In this document: positions 8,083 to 16,910 of the stretch, piece after piece
How the letters are laid out: each line of letters begins with the position of its first letter
Numbering within the stretch: the stretch's first letter is position 1
DNA from: HGM13006 sp963649625
GTDB taxonomy: Bacteria; Bacillota; Clostridia; Oscillospirales; Oscillospiraceae
NCBI GenBank assembly: GCA_963649625.1
Contig: CAVJIP010000169.1
Coordinates: 1 to 54,015, forward strand
Length of the DNA stretch: 54,015 nucleotides
Reading direction: 5' to 3'
The notes under the pieces: generated by a model
The model's database searches: none
What the model saw: the letters and a program-made list of their open reading frames with translations, nothing else
What the model was told of the DNA's origin: nothing
Translations under genes and position numbers: made by a program

Positions 8083-8655
8083 CTATGGCTTAGCCGCCGT
8101 TTCCCTGGAGTCCAATGCCATAAGTGCTTCCCGCTGGGTCTGCACAATAAAATCATGCTTTCCCGCCAGATACCTTGCTCTGCCCCGATCCACCGGGGCC
8201 TGCCGGGCAAGGGATTCCTTTAACGCCTCATAGGCCTTCGCCGCCGACGGGTTGCTGTTCAAATAGTCCCGGAAGTTGATGTAATTCCCCCAATCCTCAC
8301 TGTTGGCACGCACCACATGGATAAAGTGCGTCTGCAAGTCCCCGGTTCTCTCATAGAAGCTGCCGCAGCCAAACAGCAGCTGATTGGGTATGTCCGCCTG
8401 GGGCCTGTAGTAAAAGCCGGCAGCCCGCAGCTCCCGCTCATAGGCCAAAACATCCTGAAAATGATCTACCGCTAGAGCAATGTCTATGATGGGCTTTGCC
8501 TTGATGGCGGGGATAGCGGTGCTCCCTATATGCTGAATGTCCGTGATAACCTCTCCCAGTATCCCACGCAGCCGGGCCATGGTGTTCTGAGCCTCTGTTT
8601 CCCAGGCCTGCTCGTGCTCGCACAGCATCACTGTGCCTCGCTTCAATCCAATCAC
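8083..8655 (-). CDS. GrpB-family (nucleotidyltransferase-fold) protein
   Basis: A 190-residue protein recognised by IQHIGSTAIPAIKAKPIIDI near residue 42, the hallmark of the GrpB/UPF0157 group, which has a nucleotidyltransferase fold. The usual later segment THFIHVV and a trailing FRDYL element are present. Biochemical function is not established; members often stand alone or are fused to CoaE. I place the start at a GTG (8655) because GGAGGT lies 6-7 bp before it; upstream sequence in the frame does not look coding. It follows the solute-binding gene after a hairpin. Confidence 0.8.
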   Translation of the reverse strand: MIGLKRGTVMLCEHEQAWETEAQNTMARLRGILGEVITDIQHIGSTAIPAIKAKPIIDIALAVDHFQDVLAYERELRAAGFYYRPQADIPNQLLFGCGSFYERTGDLQTHFIHVVRANSEDWGNYINFRDYLNSNPSAAKAYEALKESLARQAPVDRGRARYLAGKHDFIVQTQREALMALDSRETAAKP

Positions 8656-8677
8656 TGCCGTACCTCCTATGGGTTGC

Positions 8678-8713
8678 CCAGGGCGGCACGCCATTCCCAG
8701 TGCGCCGCCCTGG
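8678..8713 (-). terminator. Hairpin between solute-binding gene and GrpB-like gene
   Basis: CCAGGGCGGC and GCCGCCCTGG form a perfect 10 bp stem around a 16-base loop, just after the stop at 8744. There is no U-tract, so read-through into the GrpB-like gene is likely. Confidence 0.4.
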
Positions 8714-8743
8714 TTTTGGTTTGTTCGGCCAGGAACATCACCG

Positions 8744-10078
8744 CTACTCCGCCAGATAGATGTCCACCCGGTTCTGAATCTTCTCGATGGTGCTGTCCGC
8801 CGATGCGTCCCCGGCGAACAGGGCCTGGGCCTCCTCCAGAACAATGGACTGTATCATCTGGGTAAAATTCGATGCCTGGGAGGCACTGTCAATCAGGGCC
8901 ATGATCTGATCCACCTGGGCCTGGGTGGCCCCGTGATATGCAAAGCCGTCCTGTTCTCCCCGCTGGGTAAACTCCCACTGATTTCCCTCCTCATCGGTAT
9001 CGTACAGGGTGGACATGGACTTTTCCGCCAGAGCCTGTAGTGCGTTTTTATTGCTGGGGAAGGAGGGGAAGGCGGACACCACATATTCGTCAATCTGGTA
9101 TTCCTCCGTAAACAGGAGCCGGATAAAGCGCCAGGCCCCATCCTTGTTTTTGGAATTTGCGTTGATTCCGTACTGGTCGATGATATTGATGAAATAATTT
9201 TTTACCGCCGAGGCACTGGGACAGCCCAAAAACGCTATGGTGTCCCCATAGTATGCCTCGTAATACTGGGTCTCCATAAAGGAGCTGACGGCGCAGTAAT
9301 TTAATATGGCACCGCTTTTGTCCCCATCTGCACCCTGGTCAAACTCTGCGCACAGCTCTAACAGCGCCCGGAAATTGTCATTGTCAAAATCGGCGGTCAT
9401 AGCGCTAAAATCTACAAATTCATCGGAGGCCACCCGCAATACCGTGTCCAGAAAATCCATGGCCGTATAATTCTGTCCAATCAGCCGGGCCACGCCGCCC
9501 CTGTCCTGGGCCAGCTGCAAAAACTCTACAAAGGTGGATGGGCTACAGTCCGCCACCTGGGAGTTGGGGCCGAACATGGTGAAGATACTAAAGGAGGGAA
9601 TCGTCCCATAGAGCTTTCCGTCAATTTCCACAGCATTCAACAAAGATTCCACAAAATCCTCCCGGCTGAGCCCCTCGTCCCCGTCCAGATAGGGCAGCAG
9701 ATCCTCCAGATAGCCCTTCCCCCCATAAATCGCCTGGTTCATGCCCAGCTTCCAGAGGTAGAACATATCCGGCCCCTCTCCGCTGGCCAGCTCTGCGTTA
9801 ATCTGCATCAGGGCATTCTCCTTGGAGATGGTATCGTCCTTGGAATAATCCACAATTTCAATCACATAGTCAGACTGGGAGGCATTAAACTCCTTGACCA
9901 CCGGAATGTTTGTGCCGCCATAGGTGGCCAGGGTCAGCACCACCGGCTCCGAGTGTTCCGCCGTCGTACCCCTGTCTGGGGACTGGCTGTATTCCGATGC
10001 AGTCTCCTTTGACACACCTTCTCCGCAGGCGGTCAGAAAAACGGCCAGTGCCCCCATAAGTGCCAATACTCGCTTCAT
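8744..10078 (-). CDS. Extracellular solute-binding lipoprotein
   Basis: A 444-residue lipoprotein. The signal peptide is MKRVLALMGALAVFLTACGE with an LTAC lipobox, giving a lipid-anchored Cys. The mature protein has the pattern of family 1 solute-binding proteins: an early NIPVVKEFNASQSDYVIEIVD strand-helix unit, a LASGEGPDMFYL hinge segment, and a C-terminal region with KDGAWRFIRLLFTEEYQ, the 'remaining residues of a sugar-type SBP' signature. It would bind a small solute, perhaps a sugar, outside the membrane. No permease or ATPase genes are adjacent; it begins 24 bp after uvrA in the same direction. Confidence 0.85.
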   Translation of the reverse strand: MKRVLALMGALAVFLTACGEGVSKETASEYSQSPDRGTTAEHSEPVVLTLATYGGTNIPVVKEFNASQSDYVIEIVDYSKDDTISKENALMQINAELASGEGPDMFYLWKLGMNQAIYGGKGYLEDLLPYLDGDEGLSREDFVESLLNAVEIDGKLYGTIPSFSIFTMFGPNSQVADCSPSTFVEFLQLAQDRGGVARLIGQNYTAMDFLDTVLRVASDEFVDFSAMTADFDNDNFRALLELCAEFDQGADGDKSGAILNYCAVSSFMETQYYEAYYGDTIAFLGCPSASAVKNYFINIIDQYGINANSKNKDGAWRFIRLLFTEEYQIDEYVVSAFPSFPSNKNALQALAEKSMSTLYDTDEEGNQWEFTQRGEQDGFAYHGATQAQVDQIMALIDSASQASNFTQMIQSIVLEEAQALFAGDASADSTIEKIQNRVDIYLAE

Positions 10079-10102
10079 GAAAAAGCTCCTTTCTCCCCGG
10101 GC

Positions 10103-12934
10103 TTATCCCCTCTCCAGCATGGGCCGTAAATACCGGCCTGTATAGCTCCTCTCGCAGGCCGCCACCTGCTCCGGTGTCCCGGTGCAAACCAGGCTGCCGC
10201 CGCCGGTGCCCCCCTCGGGGCCCAGGTCGATCAGATAATCCGCCACCTTGATCACGTCCAGATTGTGCTCAATGACCAGCACGGTGTTTCCCTGCTCCAC
10301 CAGAGCCTGGAGCACCTCCACCAGCCGGTGGACATCGGCCACATGGAGGCCCGTAGTGGGCTCGTCCAGAATATAGAAGGTGCTGCCCGTAGACTGGCGG
10401 CTCAGCTCCGTGGCCAGCTTCACCCGCTGGGCCTCGCCTCCGGACAGGGTGGTGGAGGACTGGCCCAGCTTGATATATCCCAGCCCCACCTGGCACAGGG
10501 CCTCCACCTTCCGGCGGATTCGGGGCAGATTCTCAAAGAACTCCAGGGCCTCGTCTGCGGTCATTTCCAGCACATCGGCAATGCTCTTGCCCTTATAGAG
10601 CACATCCAGGGTCTCACGGTTATAGCGTTTTCCCTTGCAGACATCACAGGGCACATAGATGTCCGGCAGAAAGTGCATCTCGATTTTCACCAGTCCGTCA
10701 CCGCAGCAGGCCTCGCACCGGCCCCCCTTTACGTTGAAGGAAAACCGGCCCGGGCCGTAGCCCTTGGCCTTGGCATCGGCGGTGGAGGCGAACAGATCCC
10801 GAATCTCCCCAAAGAGCCCCGTATAGGTGGCCGGGTTAGACCGGGGTGTCCGGCCAATGGGGCTTTGGTCAATGCAGATAACCTTGTCCAAATGCTCAAT
10901 GCCCTCGGCCCGGTCATGCTTTCCCGCCCGCATCCGGGCCCGGTTCAGCTCCGCCGCCAGCTTCTGGTAGATGATTTCATTGACCAAAGAGGATTTGCCG
11001 GAGCCGGACACCCCCGTCACCACCGTCAGGGTTCCCAGAGGAATGGACACGTCAATGTGCTTTAGGTTGTTCTCTGCGCAGCCGTAGAATTTCAGGAACT
11101 CCCCGTTGCCGGGCCGTCTGACCTGGGGCACCGGGATTTTCTTTTTCCCGGACAAATACTGGCCGGTGATGCTTCTGGGCTGGGCGATAATGTCCGCCAG
11201 GGTTCCCTGAGCGACGATCTCTCCTCCGTGAACTCCCGCTCCCGGCCCCACGTCTACAATGTAGTCCGCCGCCCGCATGGTGTCCTCGTCATGCTCCACC
11301 ACAATCAGGGTGTTGCCCAAATTCACCATTTGCCGCAGGGTGTGGAGCAGCTTGTCATTGTCCCGCTGGTGCAGGCCGATAGAGGGCTCATCCAGAATAT
11401 AAAGCACCCCCATCAGGGCGGAGCCAATCTGGGTGGCCAGGCGAATCCGCTGGCTCTCGCCCCCGGACAGGGTGCCTGCGCTCCGGGACAGGGTCAGGTA
11501 TTCCAGTCCCACGCTTTTTAAGAAGCTGAGCCGGGACTTGATCTCCCGGAGAATCTGCTGGGCGATCACCGCCTGAGCCCCGGTCAGCTCCAGCCGGTCA
11601 ACAAATTCCAGAGCCTGGGTCACGGAGAGCTTGCAGAAGTCCATAATATTGATGCCGCCCACCGTTACCGCCAGCACAATGGGAGACAGCCGATCTCCCT
11701 GGCAGTCCGGGCAGGGATGATAGCTCATGCACTCCTCCAGCTCCCGGCGCATAGAGTCCGACTGGGTTTCCCTGTAGCGGCGGCTGAGATTGTTAATGAT
11801 GCCCTCAAAGGCCTGCTCCAGGGTGCCCCGTCCGTTGCCCCGGTCATACTGGAGCTTGAGCTTTTCCCCCTTGGTGCCGTAGAGCAGGGCATCTATGGCC
11901 TGGGGCGTGAGCTTTTCCAGAGGGGTGTCCAGGGAGAAGCCATACTTCCGGCCCAGGGCCTCGTAGTACATCCGACTGATGGTGTCCGTTTTTGCACTGC
12001 CCCAGCCGCTGGCAATGATGCCTCCCTCCAAAATGGACAGGCTGCGGTTTGGCATAATCAGGTCCGGGTCAACCTTTAGCTGATACCCCAGGCCACTGCA
12101 ATGGGGGCAGGCCCCATAGGGGTTGTTAAAGGAGAACATCCGGGGCTCCAGCTCCGGCAGGGAAACGCCGCAGTCCTCGCAGGCGTAGTTCTGGGAAAAG
12201 GACAGCTCCCTGTCCTCCTGAATCAGGTGAACAATCACCAGCCCCCCGGAAAGGCTCAGGGCCGTCTCAATGGAGTCCGTAAGCCGCCGGGCGATGTCCT
12301 CCTTCATCACCAGCCGATCCACTACGATTTCGATATTGTGCTTTTTGTTTTTGCTCAGGGCAATCTCCTCGGTCAGGTCATAAATGCTCCCATCCACCCG
12401 AACCCGGACATAGCCGCTTTTCTTGGCATCCGAAAAGACCTTCAAATGCTCTCCCTTTTTCCCCCGAATCACCGGGGCAAGAATTTGAAACCGGGTTCCC
12501 GGCTCCAGGGTCAATACCTGATCCACAATCTGATCTACGCTCTGCCGGCGAATCTCCTTGCCGCACTTGGGGCAATGGGGCGTGCCCACCCTGGCCCAGA
12601 GAAGCCGGAGATAATCATAGATTTCCGTCACCGTGCCTACGGTGGAGCGGGGATTTCGGGAGGTGGTTTTCTGGTCAATGGAGATGGCCGGGGAAAGGCC
12701 CTCAATGGAGTCCACGTCCGGCTTGTCCATCTGGCCCAGGAACTGCCGGGCATAGGAGGACAGGGACTCCACATACCGCCGCTGGCCCTCGGCATAGATG
12801 GTGTCGAAGGCCAGGGAGCTTTTCCCGGAGCCGGAAAGGCCGGTAAAGACCACCAGCGCATCCCGGGGCAGGCTCAGGCTGACGTTTTTCAGATTGTTTT
12901 CCCGGGCCCCTTGAATGATAATACGATCCTGCAA
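10103..12934 (-). CDS. uvrA: Excinuclease ABC subunit A
   Basis: A 943-residue UvrA, the damage-sensing ATPase that loads UvrB in nucleotide excision repair. It has two ABC modules: Walker A GLSGSGKSSLAF near the N-terminus and GVSGSGKSSLV near residue 640, with signatures LSGGESQRIRLA and LSGGEAQRVKLA. Zinc-binding modules are visible as CPKCG, CEDCG...CPHCSG and CEACCGDGL...CDVCKGKRYN. Length is normal. It lies downstream of uvrB with a CapA-like gene between them. No SOS-type box was seen before uvrB. Confidence 0.97.
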   Translation of the reverse strand: MQDRIIIQGARENNLKNVSLSLPRDALVVFTGLSGSGKSSLAFDTIYAEGQRRYVESLSSYARQFLGQMDKPDVDSIEGLSPAISIDQKTTSRNPRSTVGTVTEIYDYLRLLWARVGTPHCPKCGKEIRRQSVDQIVDQVLTLEPGTRFQILAPVIRGKKGEHLKVFSDAKKSGYVRVRVDGSIYDLTEEIALSKNKKHNIEIVVDRLVMKEDIARRLTDSIETALSLSGGLVIVHLIQEDRELSFSQNYACEDCGVSLPELEPRMFSFNNPYGACPHCSGLGYQLKVDPDLIMPNRSLSILEGGIIASGWGSAKTDTISRMYYEALGRKYGFSLDTPLEKLTPQAIDALLYGTKGEKLKLQYDRGNGRGTLEQAFEGIINNLSRRYRETQSDSMRRELEECMSYHPCPDCQGDRLSPIVLAVTVGGINIMDFCKLSVTQALEFVDRLELTGAQAVIAQQILREIKSRLSFLKSVGLEYLTLSRSAGTLSGGESQRIRLATQIGSALMGVLYILDEPSIGLHQRDNDKLLHTLRQMVNLGNTLIVVEHDEDTMRAADYIVDVGPGAGVHGGEIVAQGTLADIIAQPRSITGQYLSGKKKIPVPQVRRPGNGEFLKFYGCAENNLKHIDVSIPLGTLTVVTGVSGSGKSSLVNEIIYQKLAAELNRARMRAGKHDRAEGIEHLDKVICIDQSPIGRTPRSNPATYTGLFGEIRDLFASTADAKAKGYGPGRFSFNVKGGRCEACCGDGLVKIEMHFLPDIYVPCDVCKGKRYNRETLDVLYKGKSIADVLEMTADEALEFFENLPRIRRKVEALCQVGLGYIKLGQSSTTLSGGEAQRVKLATELSRQSTGSTFYILDEPTTGLHVADVHRLVEVLQALVEQGNTVLVIEHNLDVIKVADYLIDLGPEGGTGGGSLVCTGTPEQVAACERSYTGRYLRPMLERG

Positions 12935-12977
12935 TGTGATTCAGCTCCTGTTTGTTCTGGTTGTGCAAAAATGCGGA

Positions 12978-14195
12978 TTAGCTTTCCGTGTCGCTCTCCG
13001 GGCGGATTCCTCCGTCCAGCAGATCGCTGAGATAGTAAATTCGATCCAGGGTCTGCTGGGCCCCATCGCCGGCAGAGGGGGTAGGGCAATAGGTATTGGC
13101 CCCGCTCTCCGAGGAGGTAGAGCAGGGAATGATCTCATAGGCGGCGTTCTCCTGGGCTTTGCCCCCGGAGACGGTAAAGGTCTGCCGGAAAATCAGGGTG
13201 TCCGTGGGGGCCTCGCTGTCGCTTAAAAAGCTCCCCAGGCTGTAGGCGATATACTTGCCCTTATAGCATTCAATGCCCTGAAGCCCGCCGGGCTGCACCC
13301 CCACCACCAGGTCGGCCCCGGCAGAGATCAGCCTATGGGCCAGCAAAATCTGGTCGTCTGTGGGAATCTCATCCTGGGACTCCGCCCAGCTTATCATCAC
13401 CACAATGATCTGGGCCCCCTGGCTTTGCAGCTCCGCCACGTTGTCCAGGGCCTGACTGGCATAGTCCTCCTGGGAGTCCTCCCAAACGCCGGAAAGGCCC
13501 ACCCGGATGCCGTTGGTCTCCACCAGGGAGCCCTGGGCCGCAGAATCCGCAGTCTCCCCCGCCGACAGCACCAGCACATTGTCATAGCCGAACCGCCCCA
13601 CCTGGGCGTTGTCCAGGTTTGCCAGGGTGTCCACATAGCCCTCGTCCCCGTAGTCCTGGGTATGGGCATTTGCCACGGAAACTGCGTCAATGCCCCCGGC
13701 TGCCAAAATCTGTCCGTAGGAGGGATCTGCCCGGATGGCCTTGTCCAGCTCCTGCCGGGTGTCCGACAGGGTCAGGGTGCCATTCAGGGTCGCCGCCGTC
13801 AAATCGTCCCCCTCAAAGATCGATTTGACGTTCTGAAAAAAATAGGAGGTTCCGTAATTGTCATAATATTCTGCAAAGGAGCCTGTATCCTCCCCATTCT
13901 CGTCCTGTCCCAGAACGCAGCTTCCCACAAGGCTCAAGGTCACTTGGGTGCCTGTGGGCTGGGCGGAGGCCTCCGGGGAGGGCTCGGCGGACAGCTCCGC
14001 CTGGGCCTCTGCGGCCTTCTTGGCCTGAATTTTCGCAGCCAAATCCTCAATAGCCTTTTTGGCAGCGCAGCTTTGGGCTAAGGAAATGATTGACAGCACA
14101 ATGGCCAGGGCGATGGCTCCCATGCGGATGTACCGCTGAATCCGCAGATATTTCTGCCGTTCTGCCCGGCGCTGCCGGGGCGTTTTGTTGTCCAT
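12978..14195 (-). CDS. CapA-like protein with substituted metal-site motifs
   Basis: A 405-residue membrane-anchored protein: a basic N-terminus, one transmembrane helix (residues ~27-46), an Ala/Glu/Pro linker (~50-80), then a domain with the layout of the CapA/PgsA (poly-gamma-glutamate synthesis, metallophosphatase-like) family. The fold markers are present: ANAHTQDYGDEGYVDTLANL, DQILLAHRLISAGADLVVG and KYIAYSLGSFLSD. The usual metal-site motifs differ: the opening GD motif reads GSCVLG, the HWG motif reads SWAES, and the HPH motif reads QPGG. It may therefore be a non-catalytic binding protein. It sits between uvrB (18 bp) and uvrA (43 bp), which says little about its role. Confidence 0.75.
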   Translation of the reverse strand: MDNKTPRQRRAERQKYLRIQRYIRMGAIALAIVLSIISLAQSCAAKKAIEDLAAKIQAKKAAEAQAELSAEPSPEASAQPTGTQVTLSLVGSCVLGQDENGEDTGSFAEYYDNYGTSYFFQNVKSIFEGDDLTAATLNGTLTLSDTRQELDKAIRADPSYGQILAAGGIDAVSVANAHTQDYGDEGYVDTLANLDNAQVGRFGYDNVLVLSAGETADSAAQGSLVETNGIRVGLSGVWEDSQEDYASQALDNVAELQSQGAQIIVVMISWAESQDEIPTDDQILLAHRLISAGADLVVGVQPGGLQGIECYKGKYIAYSLGSFLSDSEAPTDTLIFRQTFTVSGGKAQENAAYEIIPCSTSSESGANTYCPTPSAGDGAQQTLDRIYYLSDLLDGGIRPESDTES

Positions 14196-14212
14196 AGTAA
14201 AACCCTTCCTTC

Positions 14213-16174
14213 TTACTTTGTCCCACGGAGCTGAATAATCTGATCCCGCAGGATCGCCGCATATTCGTACTCCATCATTTTTGCGGCCTTCTTCATTTCC
14301 TTCTCCAAGCGGGCAATCTCCGCCTCCCGCTCGTTCTTGGTGAGCTTTTTGCCGGCCCGGGCCACATCCACCGTCCGGGAAATCTCAATCAGCTCCCGGA
14401 CGGACTTGATAATGGTCTTGGGCACAATGCCGTGGGCCGCATTATAGGCCTGCTGGAGCTCTCGCCGACGTTTTGTCTCGGTGATGGCGTAGTCCATGGC
14501 CGGGGTGACTCGCTCTGCGTACATAATCACCCGCCCGTCGGCGTTCCGGGCCGCCCGCCCAATGGTCTGAATGAGACTGGTGGGGGAGCGTAAAAAGCCC
14601 TCCTTGTCTGCGTCCAAAATGGCCACCAGGGCCACCTCCGGCAGGTCAAGCCCCTCCCGGAGCAGGTTGATTCCCACCAGCACGTCAAACTTCTGCATTC
14701 TAAGATCCCGGATGATCTCCTGCCGCTCCATGGTGTCCACGTCCGAGTGCATATACCGAACCCGGATGCCAGTCTTGGTCAGGTAATCCGTCAGATCCTC
14801 CGCCATTTTCTTGGTCAGGGTCGTCACCAGGGTTCGGTAGCCCTGGGCTGTGAGGGTGTTGATTTCTCCGATCAAATCGTCGATCTGCCCCTCTACAGGC
14901 CGCACCTCCACCTGGGGATCCAGCAGACCTGTAGGCCGAAGCAGCTGCTGGGCCACCTGTCCGGCCCGGCTGAGCTCATACTCCGCCGGGGTGGCGGAAA
15001 CATAGATCACCTGGTTGATCTTTTTCTGAAACTCCTCAAACTTCAAGGGCCGGTTGTCATAGGCAGAGGGGAGCCGGAAGCCGTAGTCCACCAGAGCCTG
15101 CTTTCTGGCCCGATCTCCGTTGTACATGGCCCGAACCTGGGGGACGGTCACATGGCTCTCGTCAATGAACATGAGAAAGTCCTCCGGGAAATAGTCCATC
15201 AGGGTCATAGGCGCAGAGCCTGGGGGCCGTCCGCTGATGATTCGGGAATAGTTCTCAATGCCGGAGCAGAACCCCAGTTCCTCCATCATTTCAATGTCGT
15301 ACATGGTGCGCTGATGGATTCGCTGGGCCTCCAGAAGCTTGCCGTTGTCCTTGAACCATTGTTCCCGATCCAGCAGCTCACAGGCGATCTCCCGGGTGGC
15401 CCGCTCCATCTTCTCCTTGGTGGTGACATAGTGGCTGGCCGGGTAGATGGCGCAGTGGCTGACCACCCGCTCCGCCGCCCCGGTGACCACGTTAAACTCA
15501 CTGATTCGGTCCACCTCATCCCCGAAAAGCTCAATGCGGATGGCCCGGTTTGTCCACCCCGCCGGGAACACCTCCACCGTGTCCCCCCGTACCCGAAAGG
15601 TGTTGCGGATAAAGTTCAGGTCGTTGCGCTCATAGCGAATGTCGATCAGACTGCGGAGCAGGGCATCCCGCTCCCAGGTCTGGCCCTGCCGGATGGACAC
15701 CACCAGGGACTTGTAGTCCTCCGGATCCCCCAGACCGTAGATACAGCTCACCGAGGACACCACGATCACGTCCCGCCGCTCCAGCAGAGAGGCCGTTGCG
15801 GAGTTCCGCAGCCGGTCAATCTCGTCATTGGTGGCAGAGTCCTTTTCAATATAGGTGTCCGTGTGGGCGATGTAGGCCTCCGGCTGGTAGTAATCGTAGT
15901 AGGACACAAAGTACTCCACCGCATTTTCCGGAAAGAACTCCTTAAATTCCGAGCACAGCTGGGCCGCCAGGGTCTTGTTGTGGGCCAATACCAAGGTGGG
16001 CCGGTTCATCCTGGCGATAATATTGGCCATGGTAAAGGTCTTGCCGGAGCCGGTAACGCCCAGAAGCACCTGCTCGTCAATGCCGTTTTCCAGGCCGGTG
16101 GTCAGGGCCTCAATGGCCTCCGGCTGGTCTCCCGAGGGGGCGAAGGGGGCGTGCAGCTTAAAAATCTGTTCCAT
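14213..16174 (-). CDS. uvrB: Excinuclease ABC subunit B
   Basis: A 653-residue UvrB, the helicase-like subunit that verifies DNA damage and recruits UvrC. Motif I is GVTGSGKTFT; the beta-hairpin region VSYYDYYQPEAYI, the DESH helicase motif in MFIDESHVTVPQV, motif VI QTIGRAARN and a C-terminal UVR domain (EMKKAAKMMEYEYAAILRDQI) are all present. Length is normal. It begins a minus-strand run with the CapA-like gene and uvrA. A strong promoter lies 60-90 bp upstream. Confidence 0.97.
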   Translation of the reverse strand: MEQIFKLHAPFAPSGDQPEAIEALTTGLENGIDEQVLLGVTGSGKTFTMANIIARMNRPTLVLAHNKTLAAQLCSEFKEFFPENAVEYFVSYYDYYQPEAYIAHTDTYIEKDSATNDEIDRLRNSATASLLERRDVIVVSSVSCIYGLGDPEDYKSLVVSIRQGQTWERDALLRSLIDIRYERNDLNFIRNTFRVRGDTVEVFPAGWTNRAIRIELFGDEVDRISEFNVVTGAAERVVSHCAIYPASHYVTTKEKMERATREIACELLDREQWFKDNGKLLEAQRIHQRTMYDIEMMEELGFCSGIENYSRIISGRPPGSAPMTLMDYFPEDFLMFIDESHVTVPQVRAMYNGDRARKQALVDYGFRLPSAYDNRPLKFEEFQKKINQVIYVSATPAEYELSRAGQVAQQLLRPTGLLDPQVEVRPVEGQIDDLIGEINTLTAQGYRTLVTTLTKKMAEDLTDYLTKTGIRVRYMHSDVDTMERQEIIRDLRMQKFDVLVGINLLREGLDLPEVALVAILDADKEGFLRSPTSLIQTIGRAARNADGRVIMYAERVTPAMDYAITETKRRRELQQAYNAAHGIVPKTIIKSVRELIEISRTVDVARAGKKLTKNEREAEIARLEKEMKKAAKMMEYEYAAILRDQIIQLRGTK

Positions 16175-16238
16175 TGCGCTGATCTCCTTGGAGCTTTTCC
16201 AGGGTACAGAGGCTCTCTCCGTACCAGACTGATATGCT

Positions 16239-16267
16239 ATTATACCACCAAAGCCTCAATTACTCAA
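16239..16267 (-). promoter_or_regulatory. uvrB promoter
   Basis: Minus-strand TTGAGT (16262-16267), a 17 bp spacer and a perfect TATAAT (16239-16244). Downstream in the leader, GGTAC and GTACC (16203-16225 region) can pair into a small hairpin. No GAAC-N4-GTTC LexA-type box is visible. Confidence 0.7.
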
Positions 16268-16322
16268 GCAGTTCTCACGGTCTGATTCTCAGGCGTTTTG
16301 TCAAAGCCTGTGGAAATACAGG

Positions 16323-16352
16323 AAAACCGCTCCGGGAATTGGAGCGGTTTTT
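16323..16352. terminator. Bidirectional terminator after the cupin gene
   Basis: AAAACCGCTCC and GGAGCGGTTTTT pair perfectly around a 7-base loop, with U-rich sequence on both strands. It ends the cupin transcript on the minus strand. Confidence 0.85.
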
Positions 16353-16357
16353 CTGCC

Positions 16358-16702
16358 TTAGTGCTTTTCCTCCGGGAACACCACCGTCAGCAGCATCTTA
16401 AAGTCCTCCTGGGCGAACACTGCGTGGGGCTTTCCCGCAGGCATCACAATGGCCTCTCCGGCACGGCAGATATGCTCCACCCCCGCTAGGGTAAACTTCC
16501 CCGTGCCCTCCAGCACCATCACCATGGCATCTCCCGGAGAGGAATGGGTGCTCAGCTCCTCCCCCTGGGAGAAGGCAAACAGGGTCACACTGACCCGGGG
16601 ATTTTGGGCCAGGGTCTTGCTGACCACCTGCCCCGGCTGTAGGGATACCTGTCCGGCAAAGTCAAACACGGCTTCGTGGGGTACATTTTTAATAAGCGGC
16701 AT
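16358..16702 (-). CDS. Cupin-domain protein
   Basis: A 114-residue single-domain cupin. Motif 1 is degenerate (GEELSTHSSPGDAMVMVLEGTG, with one His and the glutamates displaced), motif 2 is GEAIVMPAGKPHAV. Small cupins bind metals or small molecules and often act as isomerases or sensors; nothing here fixes a reaction. AGGAGG precedes the ATG. A probable promoter is CGGACA (16778-16783) and TATACT (16755-16760) on the minus strand at 17 bp. Divergent from the MATE gene; the shared interval is 208 bp. Confidence 0.85.
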   Translation of the reverse strand: MPLIKNVPHEAVFDFAGQVSLQPGQVVSKTLAQNPRVSVTLFAFSQGEELSTHSSPGDAMVMVLEGTGKFTLAGVEHICRAGEAIVMPAGKPHAVFAQEDFKMLLTVVFPEEKH

Positions 16703-16754
16703 AACAGCGCCTCCTAAAAAATCAACTTCAGGGCTTCGGCCCTGCTACGGACAT

Positions 16755-16783
16755 AGTATATCACAAAAATCTCGCCTTGTCCG
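16755..16783 (-). promoter_or_regulatory. Probable cupin gene promoter
   Basis: CGGACA, 17 bp, TATACT on the minus strand. In the leader, CAGGGC-CGAA-GCCCTG forms a tetraloop hairpin before the ribosome site. Confidence 0.45.
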
Positions 16784-16844
16784 TTGTGGCGGCAACGTAT
16801 TTTCCTCCCGGGGAGAGATTTCTTGGCTGCGTCTCCTCTGACAG

Positions 16845-16873
16845 TTGCAATTCCGTCCCGGGCCGTTTATAAT
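16845..16873 (+). promoter_or_regulatory. MATE-lipid kinase-TRIC operon promoter
   Basis: TTGCAA (16845-16850), a 17 bp spacer and a perfect TATAAT (16868-16873). An AAGGAGGT ribosome site follows at about 16895, just before the GTG start at 16911. Confidence 0.75.
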
Positions 16874-16910
16874 AGTATCTGCTAGATCACCTACAAGGAG
16901 GTAGGTTCCT

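Noticed and set aside
16175..16300. LexA/SOS box before uvrB
   Set aside because: No GAAC-N4-GTTC or similar element; the GGTAC/GTACC pair is a leader hairpin without the LexA pattern.
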